A DNA stretch of 64,000 nt from Acanthosepion lycidas (Eukaryota; Mollusca; Cephalopoda; Sepiida; Sepiidae). Position 1 is the stretch's first letter. Each line of letters begins with the position of its first letter. The notes beneath the pieces were generated by a model, which did no database searches, was not told the origin of the DNA, and saw only the letters and a program-made list of their open reading frames with translations. The stretch lies in the NCBI GenBank assembly GCA_963932145.1, contig OZ010574.1, positions 58,906,732 through 58,970,731 of the forward strand, read 5' to 3'. The translations under genes and the position numbers were made by a program. Positions 55,520 to 64,000 of this stretch are shown one piece after another.

Positions 55520-56330
55520 TTCATAAGTGTTTTGCTAGGTTCAGAAGTGGAAAATTTGATCCAGAAGTCACTGATGATGACCAAATTGAAACCAGGTCAC
55601 ATAAGGAACATTGTAAAGATACTCCACATATCTCATGAGCATTATAATGCATCTGAAAACACTTGGATATATCAATTGCTACAATTTTGGGGGAATTCAA
55701 AATTTAACAGAAAAAAATTTAATAGACCACATTTCCATCTGCAATTCTGTGCTAAAAAACAAACCATTTTGGAAAAAATAAAAAAATGATCAGAACCAAT
55801 GAAGAATAGATTGCTTGCAACAATGTGGAGTGAAAAAGGTCCCCTATTAACCACTCACAAATCTGGTGGGATTAGAAGGGCATTGTGTATTACAAATCCC
55901 TTCAAAAAAAAAATAAATAAATAAAAAAATAAAAAATCAGACATTGAATTCAGATAAGCACTATTCACAATTGGACCAATTAAAAGGCAGCAATCAATGG
56001 AAAACATCTAAAATGAGCTAATTGGAATTGTGTCATCTCCCATCAGGACAATGCCAGACTACACATCTCTTTGCAGACTCAACAGAAATTGGTACAGCTT
56101 GGCTGGAATGTCCTACTATACCTGCTGTACACACCTGACCTTGCTATCTTAAGATTGCCATTTATTTTGAGCCACACAAAATTCTCTTTAAAACCTGTAA
56201 AAAAAAAAAACAAAAAAAACACACACACACATTGAACAGTTGAACACCCAGAAAGATACAAAGTTCTGTGGGGATAGAATCATGAAGCTGGCTCAAAGAT
56301 TACAAAAAGTATGAAACAAAATGACACACA
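55520..56330 (+). pseudogene. Mariner transposase fossil 4, nearly full length
   Basis: KLKPGHIRNIVKILHISHEH (HTH region), then the L-T-x-K-N block as HFHLQFCAKKQTI, an IACNNV-x-x-K-R block after 55800, IRRALCIT-like text, and QLDQLKGSNQWKTSKM at 55973-56020. The second Asp block is degraded (LPSGQCQTTHLFADSTEIG in place of HQDNARPH..). The third Asp region is shifted (WLECPTIPAVHT). The C-terminal GDRIMKLAQRLQKV lies near 56262-56310. An AAATAA-rich low-complexity insertion (55902-55936) and an A run at 56198-56220 interrupt it. Order and spacing match mariner over about 270 codons. Confidence 0.78.
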
Positions 56331-56339
56331 TGCATTTTA

Positions 56340-58340
56340 TATGTATGAATATTTAAATATTGTCTTTGAAAAAAAAAAAAAAAGAGGAAAAGTTTTAGTC
56401 TTCTTTGATCATAATGGTTGTATTGTAATAATTCTGTGTAGAATCAACATTTTAAAAGGCATTGTCATATTTTGTGTAGAAATAACTTGAAAAGGATTCT
56501 TTAAATAGGTCACTATTTTATTTTTTATATAAAGAAAAAAAAAAATTCTACAATTTAGTGATTGTGAAACTTAGTCATCTCTGGTTGATAATTTTGAAAA
56601 CACTGAATCTTTAATAAATTAATCAACTATATTAGATTTGTAAATATTCACTTATAATCAATATTTAAATAATATAAGAAGCCATTTTTACAATTTTATG
56701 AGCCACTGGAAGTGACTTTAGAATGTTACTGAAATAAAACAAAGTTATTTCCAGCATTTACATCTTATGTTCAATTTATTTAAATTAAAGCTTATCCCAA
56801 TGGTGCGTTTATGTGATTTATGGTTATATAACAGATATAGTAAGTTCTCACTGCTAGTTGTAACATTAGGTATTAGGTATAGTAGTAAACACAAAGTGAA
56901 CTGTTAGCAATACGGTCATAATCTGACCAGCAGAAACCAGTGGAAATGAAATTGGTATAATAAAGTGTTACAATATATTTCTTGTATAATCTTTCCATAA
57001 AAATTTAATCTATGTGTGGCCAGTTTTTCTTTTTGATGAACATTAAAGTAAACACAAAAACAAACAAAACAACAACAAAAAAAAAGAATATAGCAACCTC
57101 AAAATATTTCAAGTTTTCTTAAAGAACAGGGGTAGAAGAACTAATTAAAAAATCATATAAAGTGATGTGCAAATTTAAAGTTGTTTGTTCATATTTTAAT
57201 ATTAAATTTAAAATTACATAAAAATCAAATTGGGAAAAATATTTTTTAAACTCCTCTGATGTGTATATCATTTTTGAAGATTCCTTTCCTTAGACTGATC
57301 ACTTATAAACAACAAAACTGATGAAATTCCTACAGTTGCTATAAAGTTTTTTTCCATTAAAAAAAGTTATAGAAAAATAAGTTATTTTAACTTGAAACGC
57401 CTAAAACAGTGTATTAGTGTCATTTTATTTCATCTTTTTCATTAACAGTAAATTCAATTCTGAAATAATTACTTATTTGATACTATTTTTTTTGCAATCA
57501 AATTGGAATTAATAATTTCAATTTAGATATCAATATCATAATCTTATATTCATTTGTTCATCTGAAAAGAGAATATATGAGCAACCTCAATTCCAAGCTT
57601 GCTCAAAAAATACAAATTCACCATCATTAAACCAAGTATACACTGAAGTATTTCATAAATTGTGTATAAATGTTAATACATTTCCTGTTTGGAAATAGTT
57701 TTGCTCAAATCAACTTACCACAGGATTGCATTTTCTTGAATTTTGAAAGTGTATATAAAACCAAAGTTCAAAAAATATATAGTCACTTTAATAAAATTTA
57801 ATGTGTCACTATGATTAAGTTTCATTTTTCTGTGTATTGGATAGATCGTGCACAGAAAAATTACTTTCTGAAGAAACCACTTGACCCAAGAAAAAGAAAT
57901 GTAAATATAGATAGTACTTCTACAAAAGTATATTTTCTTTGTGAGATAAATATCTATTCAAAAGTTTAAATGGAGAAAGAGGAAAGTGTAGTTTTGAAAT
58001 GGCACTGTGTTGTAAGATATGTCATCTTGACTGATAATAAAAAACTGGCCATTTATTTTAGATGCTAACTTAAAGACATGCGAAATTTTGCAAACACAAG
58101 TAAATTTTTGTATGAGCAATAAGGGATTTCCATTTGTAAATCATAAAATACATTCAATACCATGAGAGTGAAGGCAAACATCTGAATAAAAACACTTTTT
58201 AAGCAGAAGTGCTTAATGAACAAATTTGGGGTAATTTGTTCGGTCACCAAGGATCCAGAATTTTTATATAAAGAATGGCATTGATATGAATATATCATGA
58301 AAATTCTACCAACATCATTTTGTGAAAACACTGACTTGCA
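56340..58340. other. No gene recognised
   Basis: AT-rich with short A runs (56370-56383, 56535-56545, 57072-57084). No coding block, RNA or repeat structure supportable. Confidence 0.5.
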
Positions 58341-58344
58341 TATG

Positions 58345-58345
<1 letters not shown>

Positions 58346-58406
<61 letters not shown>
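58346..58406. repeat. (TG)n microsatellite, ~61 nt
   Basis: A pure alternating TG run directly next to repeat A copy 2. Readings of alternating C/V (plus) or H/T (minus) residues are artefacts of it. Confidence 0.95.
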
Positions 58407-58409
<3 letters not shown>

Positions 58410-58411
<2 letters not shown>

Positions 58412-58890
58412 ATAAATCCAAATGTCAGTGTGTCATCGAGTCACACTTTTTCAACTTTACACTTAGAGGCTATACCCAACATGTACCATTTTGAAATCAG
58501 GTCGACTGTGAGCAAATTAAAAACATTCTGGGCCAGATCCACAATCCTGAAATTTTGGATTCTCAAACTTACATTACTGTGATTTTTTTTTGTACAATAA
58601 CAAATTTTATAACTTGGAAATAAATCTGGGAATTAGCAAAATTAATTGCAAAATCCAGTGAAAAATCACCCATGAAATAAAAATTGTTTGTACAGAAAGT
58701 AAGGACCTACATTCATCAAATTGTCTTTAAATTAAGTGGCAGCAGAATAATTATCTTTGAACTTTTAAAAAGGTAAGCTTAAATATTAATGCAGCAATCC
58801 TTTTTTAGTTCTTCTGTAGTTTATTGTTGCTTAGCAAATCTACTGCTCCCTGCCTATTGTGATAAAGACCCACTCAAGAGCCCTCCATGG
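58410..58890. repeat. Unnamed dispersed repeat A, copy 2 (inverted)
   Basis: The reverse complement aligns with 8600-9075, sharing AATTTAAAGACAATTTGATG-like, TTTCTGTACAAACAATT, TGGCCCAGAATGTTTTTAAT and GTTGAAAAAGTGTGAC in the same order. The microsatellite at 58346-58406 lies at the position equivalent to the (TA)n next to copy 1. Confidence 0.6.
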
Positions 58891-58916
58891 GAGCTAGATT
58901 AAATTCTTCCCAATAA

Positions 58917-58917
58917 G

Positions 58918-58980
<63 letters not shown>
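58917..58980. repeat. (TA)n microsatellite, ~64 nt
   Basis: A pure alternating TA run. Confidence 0.95.
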
Positions 58981-58983
<3 letters not shown>

Positions 58984-59242
58984 TGGGGGCCAAACATAGA
59001 TTAAATATGGATCGGAATGTGACAATGTTAAGATAAGGAACAAACAGGAAATGTTTATAAATGTAACATGTTTTGCATGTTTAATCAGAGAATGAGTTAT
59101 GGAGAAAAACATTTTGGTATTTAAAATTTTTGTGTTGTTTGTTTTTCATTGCTTCAGCAGAGACTACATGTGCATTTTTTCCTGTAAAACTGGATTCATG
59201 TGTAAATTTATGTGAAAATGTAGCAGGATTTTTTTTTTTGTT

Positions 59243-59273
<31 letters not shown>

Positions 59274-60455
59274 ATAGGAGGCATTTTTGTTTATGCATTG
59301 TGGTTATACACATGTTGATTTGTTACGTAAAAACATCCCCAAACCAACATACATTATCATCCAAATCATGCATAGACAAACTAGAATCCTACATAAATTT
59401 ACACACAGCTTTAATAAAAGCAAAACATGTTAGATTTATAAACATTTCCTATCTGTTCCTTATTCTATTAATTTATATAACTATATATAAAAATTTGAGT
59501 AAATAAACAAATATATATAATAAAAATATAATTGTTTTGATAAAAATTACCTAGAAAAAACAAAATGAAACTAAGTGCACAAAAAGGAGGCACCATACAT
59601 TGTTATTTCAATCTGTATCTTCCTAAGCAAATAACTTCTGTTTGTTTTATTTGGGAATGACCTTCACCTCTGAAAATTATATGGCAAATACTAAAATTGG
59701 TATAAATTGTCACTCCAAGAACACTATTACTTGAATGAAAAGGTCTTTAGTGTGATATCAGTTTGCAATTCCATTCTAAAAAAGTAAACTTTTTCCTGCA
59801 GGGCAATGTTTGCATTATAGGGATGATTTAAATTAAAGCTCAGTTATAATACTGGAACAATGATAGGCCTATCTTAGTATGGACTTTCTAAAAAACAAAA
59901 AACAAACATGAAAAACACATTTTAAATGCTTTCTTTGAACTTACATTTTGGTTCTATTTCAAAGATAATGATCTAAAGCTAATCTGAATTAAAAAAAAAA
60001 GTTTGCTTTGGCGATATGTAGTCATTCTGGTAATTGTTAACTTATTGTTTGTTCTGAAAGTCTTGCTCGATAATTTAATCTATCATTGAATTTCCAGATG
60101 AATTTCATTAAGAAAATATATTGTTAAAACTATTAAAATTTATTTCAATGATATATTAATAATTTTAATATGTTAAAAGTTGTTTTTTTTTCCTGTTCTG
60201 CACATCAGGGACTGCATTTTTCCTGAAAATTCTGAAAGCCTTTTCATTTATTAATTTATTATTGCATTTGATCTTTGTATAATTTGAATAATAATAATTA
60301 TTATTACAATAACTTTTATTGCAAATACAAATTAAAATATGTGTAATTAATAAAATTGATAAATGCTTACCTCATCATTTATCATGAACTGCTTGTAAGA
60401 GTAACCCAATAGGTTTATGTGTAACAATAGTGAAGACCATTCTAGTTTTGTATTT
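58981..60455. other. No gene recognised; (TG)n at 59249-59274
   Basis: The minus reading at 59081-59284 and the plus reading at 59130-59318 are partly simple repeat. A T run precedes the TG run at 59229-59247. No motif found. Confidence 0.5.
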
Positions 60456-60460
60456 AACTA

Positions 60461-60562
60461 TTAGGTTGGTGCAAAAATAATGACGTAATAATGTCGTTTT
60501 TTCACGTTAAAAAATATGTCAAAAAATGACATTATTACGTCATTATTTTTGCACCAACCTAA
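60461..60562. mobile_element. Mariner-type palindromic MITE, 102 bp
   Basis: Same length as, and two substitutions from, the element at 31080-31181, with TA at both flanks (60459-60460 and 60563-60564). The arms are complementary to the centre with a very small loop (GTTAAAAAATATG-type middle). One of the two substitutions lowers self-complementarity. Confidence 0.95.
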
Positions 60563-60564
60563 TA

Positions 60565-61940
60565 TTATTTTCAAACAAATGAAATATTCATAAAATCATG
60601 GTTTAATTTAAATAAAGGTCTTTATGAATCAAACTAAATATGTAACAAATTCTCAAAAAAGTTTAATCAAATCATGTCACTTTTTTTAATCCACAAAATA
60701 GTAAATTTTAAAAACATTTTTAAGACATATTTTTATGGTGCCAAAGGACTGAAATCTTGGGGGCTGTGTGCAGCTGCACTACTTTAAGGAAAACTTGATT
60801 ATACTAATAATATACCACAAGAATAGGCAAATAACAAAAGTAATCAATAAACACAAAATCAATATCATTTGCTTTTATATGTTACTATAGTTAATATAGA
60901 TATTTTCCATGTGTGATAAATTACTATAATGTTATATACTTTGTGTAATATATATATATGATATTAATGATATTTTAGTTATTAACACTTGTGGAATTTT
61001 TATAGATCCAGTTGGTATAAAATGAATTAGGTAACATTTAATTAGTAGTTTATATCTCTGCTAGCCAGACACTGGATCATGTTCAAACATCTCAAATGAA
61101 GGAATCAAGTTAACAAAAGAAACATAACCTTGCAATAAGAACAATATTTCTTAACTGTTTACACCATGATTTTTAATAAACTGTTCTGTAATTTTTTGAA
61201 ACAGATAATATTGAACTGCTTTTAAAGAGTCATCATCACTTTGATCCTTTTTTTTTCAACTAAATTTCTTGACTTGTTACTTTTTCAATGTTTATTTTTT
61301 ATCTTTTAAAAAGGAGATTCAATTAACTGAATTAGTTATTTTATATATAATATTGGAGGTATTAAACTCCTTGAAATCATCAAATTTTCATTTTTTTTCT
61401 CTCAACTAATATTATATAGACCCAATTATTTGGAGCCACAATAGATATTGTTTGACCTTGACGAGCTAAAAACTCAAATTATTTTCAGTCTTCGTCAAAA
61501 CGTGAAAAGAGATAAAAATAAATAAATGAATGAAAATCAACTGAAGACCTTTTTTAACCAATTAAGTCATAGAATTACACTTAACTTCTTTCTGGCATAT
61601 TCTTCCACTTTACAAGAGTTCATCAGGCTATTAAATGCTATGACTGCAAAACACTCACTCTAAAAATACTTTGCAGAAATCCCTTGAACATTAAGCACCT
61701 CTGAAGATGATTTATTTCAACTCTTAAAAAGAATTTAACTTGAAGAACTGCAATCCATTCTTTTCTTCCTAGACTTTGTATCATTCAAAAGCAAAGAAAT
61801 TCTTAGATATCTTCCAAACTTCTTTAAATCACTTCAAGGTATTTTGTTTGAACTGTAATTTGTTTTCATACAAGAAAATTTAATCTGAGCCTACACATTT
61901 AAAAAAAAAAAAAAATCACTACAATGAATTCCTCCTTACA
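60565..61940. other. No gene recognised
   Basis: AT-rich, without supportable coding or repeat structure apart from short A and T runs. Confidence 0.5.
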
Positions 61941-61946
61941 AGACAT

Positions 61947-61947
<1 letters not shown>

Positions 61948-61990
<43 letters not shown>
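61948..61990. repeat. (TA)n(CA)n compound microsatellite
   Basis: About 26 nt of TA followed by about 17 nt of CA repeats. Confidence 0.9.
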
Positions 61991-61991
<1 letters not shown>

Positions 61992-62083
61992 CCAAGTATA
62001 GGATTGGTGTATACAGAATAAATTCCAATAACAAACAAATACTATTCTTAAAAGAGTGATCAATACAGAGTACAGCAAATAGA

Positions 62084-62297
62084 TTTGTTTGTTTGGGTTT
62101 TATGGCATATCAACCACTGTGGGTTATTTAATGCCAAATCCAGTTTATATGAATTTTAAATGCCTATTTTGTATAGAATAAAAAACGTAGAGCTGGCAAC
62201 ATTATTGTTTCAAAAACTTAGAGCTGGCAACATTATTTTTCTGAAAACATTATCTGAGACCTTGCTGTTGGATGCAGTTTATCGCCATACCCAGGAA
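62084..62297 (-). mobile_element. Short retroposon (~214 bp) with 14-bp target duplication
   Basis: GTACAGCAAATAGA occurs at 62070-62083 and again at 62298-62311, bracketing the segment as a 14-bp target duplication. On the minus strand the 3' end finishes ..CATAAAACCCAAACAAACAAA. Its terminal text (GGCNNNNCAACNNC-TGGG..GCCAAAT on the plus strand) resembles the 3' end of the LINE at 4005-4510, so it is probably a short 5'-truncated member of that LINE or a SINE sharing its tail. Inside is a 33-bp tandem duplication (AGAGCTGGCAACATTATT at about 62191 and 62220). Confidence 0.7.
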
Positions 62298-62314
62298 GTA
62301 CAGCAAATAGAGTT

Positions 62315-63465
62315 ATTTATTTGAAAATTATAATAAATATGTTATAAAATCACTACAAAAATACCCATTTTGTTTCAACACTTCTGGTGTCTTATCAAGT
62401 GATGATATTGAGTGTAGAATAAAGGGTTTTAAAAAGGTTCAAATCAATCAAACACCCATCGCTAAGGGGAAACGCTGTTACATAAGCTGGAATGACCAAT
62501 TAAAAGGCAAGTATACGAGAATTCAAAAAAACATGACAATGAACTAAGGTTATAATACTTATTAATACTTTAATGTTGGGGTTAGACTAAAATAGAATTT
62601 ATTCTAACTAATAAATATTAAATTATACGATAAAATTTGAAATTAAAAATTACCTATTTTAAAATTTAAATTTAATCTATATTAAGTTTAAAACTATAAA
62701 ATTACTGAGGAAAAAAGAAAAAATACACATGATATTATATTTATTTTGTTTTTATTGAAATTAAGTTGGAATAAACGTTAAGATCAAATGTTGCTCTGAA
62801 CTTCATGACAACATAGATACATTTGAAGCATAAACAGAGGCAGGGGAGGATGAGATCTTGCAAAAGACAATACATATACAATCAGATTATAATACATAAA
62901 CATGCAGGCGTATTTAGATATATACACAGACAAAAAGGCAACGAGACAGGAAATAAAAAAAAAACAAATACATACACAATGAAAGGTACACACAAGTGAC
63001 CTTACAAACAGACACTGATAAAGACACGTACATACACACACATACATTGACAAAGACACTCATATACACCAACCAAGAAATATTCAAGTTTGAAAGTGTT
63101 ATTGAACAAATTCTAACCAATTATCAAAATATAACTTATACAGGCAAATAAAAATCAACATGGGCAGAACAGAAAACCAAACATTTGGGAAAGAAAGGAC
63201 ATTAAAACAGATAGACATGGATAGAAAAATAGATATATACACATAAAAATAACACTATCTAATATATAAAAATGAAAACTCCAAACACACAAATTTATAT
63301 AAAAATATATTTCATATATACCTATATATGCACTAGTGCACATACACAAATACAAAAATATAACAGTAGGTGAAAGAAAATAAAAACTAAATATAGACAT
63401 ACGTGTACACATGTTCTTCACTACAGATAGAAACACAAAAGCCTACCTACCGACAAACATACACA
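62315..63465. other. No gene recognised; ACA/TAC-rich stretch
   Basis: 62880-63470 is rich in ACAYA-type units (ACATACAC, ATACACA), giving Y/C/V-rich minus-strand readings that are compositional artefacts. No gene is supportable. Confidence 0.55.
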
Positions 63466-63475
63466 CATATATCTA

Positions 63476-63507
<32 letters not shown>
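63466..63507. repeat. (TATC)n/(TA)n microsatellite
   Basis: A short ATCT repeat followed by about 27 nt of alternating AT, abutting the left arm of the inverted repeat. Confidence 0.85.
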
Positions 63508-63512
<5 letters not shown>

Positions 63513-63792
63513 TAAAGACATTTTTATGTTTAACGTTATAGATACAAGTATTTAAGTAAATGCTCTGTTTATAATAAACAGTATTAAATAACATTTACCA
63601 GCCTGAATGTCCGAGAAATTTTCATAGAAAATATTCGTTCTTTGACAGGATTCGAACCTGCATCCTATACGGAACCGTCATAAATGTAAATGTAAATGCC
63701 GGTAAATGTTATTTAATACTGTTTATTATAAGCAGAGCATTTACTTAAATACTTGTATCTATAACGTTAAACATAAAAATGTCTTTAATAAA
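63508..63792. repeat. 92-bp inverted repeat with 101-nt spacer
   Basis: The left arm 63508-63599 (TTTATTAAAGACATTTTTAT..) and right arm 63701-63792 (..ATAAAAATGTCTTTAATAAA) are reverse complements at 91 of 92 positions, the single change being at the GTTTATTATAA(A/G)CAGAG segment. The spacer holds the tRNA-like 3' half described separately. The near-perfect arms imply recent origin or homogenisation. Confidence 0.93.
63635..63682 (-). repeat. tRNA-like 3' half in the spacer
   Basis: The minus strand reads ATGACGGTTCCGTATAGGAT then GCAGGTTCGAATCCTGTCAA and AGAACGAA. GGTTCGAATCC is a perfect pol III B box. GCAGG/CCTGT form a T stem around TTCGAAT, and CAAAGAA matches the 3' acceptor side of the fuller copy at 63933. 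The 5' half (A box, D arm) is absent, so it is a fragment. Confidence 0.65.
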
Positions 63793-63932
63793 TAAATTGT
63801 CGGACTTTGTCCATTTCGTAATATATGACGTCATTTGTTTACATTTGATACGCCATGAGCAGTTATGAATATTCGAGATTCATGGAAGATTGAGTTTATA
63901 AGCAGTAAATTCGACCTTGTCTACCGAACGCT
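63793..63932 (+). other. Spacer with CRE-like TGACGTCA
   Basis: Sequence between the inverted repeat and the tRNA-like element, with TGACGTCA near 63827-63834. No further feature recognised. Confidence 0.4.
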
Positions 63933-64000
63933 TCTTTGTAGCCTAACGGTAAGGCACGTCAGCGTAAATGACGGTTCCGTATAGGATGCAGGTTCGAATC
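63933..64000 (+). tRNA. tRNA-like sequence (tRNA-derived repeat), cut by window end
   Basis: TTCTTTG (acceptor 5' side), TA, then GCC TAACGGTAA GGC (D arm; TAGCCTAACGG fits an A box). CGTCA GCGTAAA TGACG follows (anticodon arm, loop GCGTAAA giving GTA at 34-36, but with C rather than U at 33). A long variable region GTTCCGTATAGGAT contains a TCC/GGA mini-stem, then GCAGG TTCGAATC begins the T arm. The 3' acceptor is beyond the window, but the spacer copy supplies CAAAGAA, exactly complementary to TTCTTTG. A class II-like variable arm with GTA is not normal for a nuclear tRNA, so a tRNA-derived SINE or degenerate gene is more likely than a working tRNA. Confidence 0.5.

Noticed and set aside
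58297-58582. Alternating C/V and H/T readings
   Set aside because: Produced by the (TG)n run. The unique parts belong to repeat A or carry no motif.
62784-63436. Minus-strand membrane-protein-like readings rich in C, Y, V and F
   Set aside because: The underlying plus strand is an ACA/TAC-rich low-complexity stretch. The hydrophobic look is compositional and no conserved motif is present.
1-64000. CRISPR array, operon or prokaryotic gene system
   Set aside because: No regularly spaced direct repeats with unique spacers, no dense coding and no ribosome-binding-site pattern. The content is eukaryotic transposons.
63933-64000. Functional tRNA gene
   Set aside because: Noncanonical position 33, a class II-like variable arm with GTA, a second broken half-copy next door and truncation by the window all favour a tRNA-derived repeat over a working gene.

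Overview
The window is metazoan, AT-rich nuclear DNA with no convincing host exon or complete host gene. It looks like an intergenic or large-intron stretch packed with decayed transposable elements, long poly(A) tracts and (TA)n/(TG)n microsatellites. The mix of Metaviridae (gypsy) elements including one with a SAM-domain gag, a Copia element, a Penelope-like element with a GIY-YIG nuclease, several endonuclease/RT LINEs, Tc1/mariner transposases and MADE1-like mariner hairpins fits a lophotrochozoan, probably a cephalopod mollusc. That assignment is inference: no species-diagnostic gene is present.

Layout, left to right. 0-7 kb: LINE reverse-transcriptase pieces (minus), a gypsy remnant with zinc knuckle, protease and RT traces (plus), a LINE RNase H tail (minus) and another LINE 3' end (minus). 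7-12.4 kb: microsatellites, two unnamed dispersed repeats and a 380-nt homopurine tract. 12.4-15.6 kb: a Penelope-like element (minus) with a duplicated tail and inverted flanking repeats, then a LINE tail. 17.3-22.4 kb: a GIY-YIG remnant, a short-LTR-like element with gag/pol traces, a mariner fossil, a second copy of one dispersed repeat and a 75-bp mariner hairpin. 22.9-23.45 kb: a broken coiled-coil-like coding remnant of unknown origin. 25.2 and 28.6 kb: two nearly identical copies of a poly(A)-tailed repeat.

29.3-34.5 kb is the best preserved element, a gypsy retrotransposon with both LTRs, a near-perfect 5-bp target duplication, gag, protease, RT, RNase H and integrase. All frames are broken, and a later 102-bp mariner hairpin sits in the protease-RT interval. 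35-38 kb holds mariner and Tc1 transposase fossils. 38.3-40.4 kb holds a 5' LTR-like region, a primer-binding site, SAM-domain gag, zinc knuckle and protease of another gypsy element that stops before RT.

42.4-51.4 kb is a nest. A gypsy element (gag knuckle, protease, RT, integrase) carries a mariner fragment and a Copia element. The Copia element in turn carries a LINE ORF1-like piece and a ~1.4-kb TIR-bounded insertion encoding an uncharacterised protein family. 53.5-56.3 kb: a LINE endonuclease piece, a third gypsy lineage and a mariner pseudogene. 58-62.3 kb: an inverted copy of the 8.3-kb repeat, long microsatellites, a third mariner hairpin and a small insertion with 14-bp target duplications. 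The right edge (63.5-64 kb) is a 92-bp near-perfect inverted repeat whose loop carries a tRNA-like 3' half, followed by a fuller tRNA-like sequence in the opposite orientation, cut by the window end.

No gene in the window appears able to make a full-length protein. The interest lies in nested insertion order, young palindromic elements and the unnamed TIR element and repeats.
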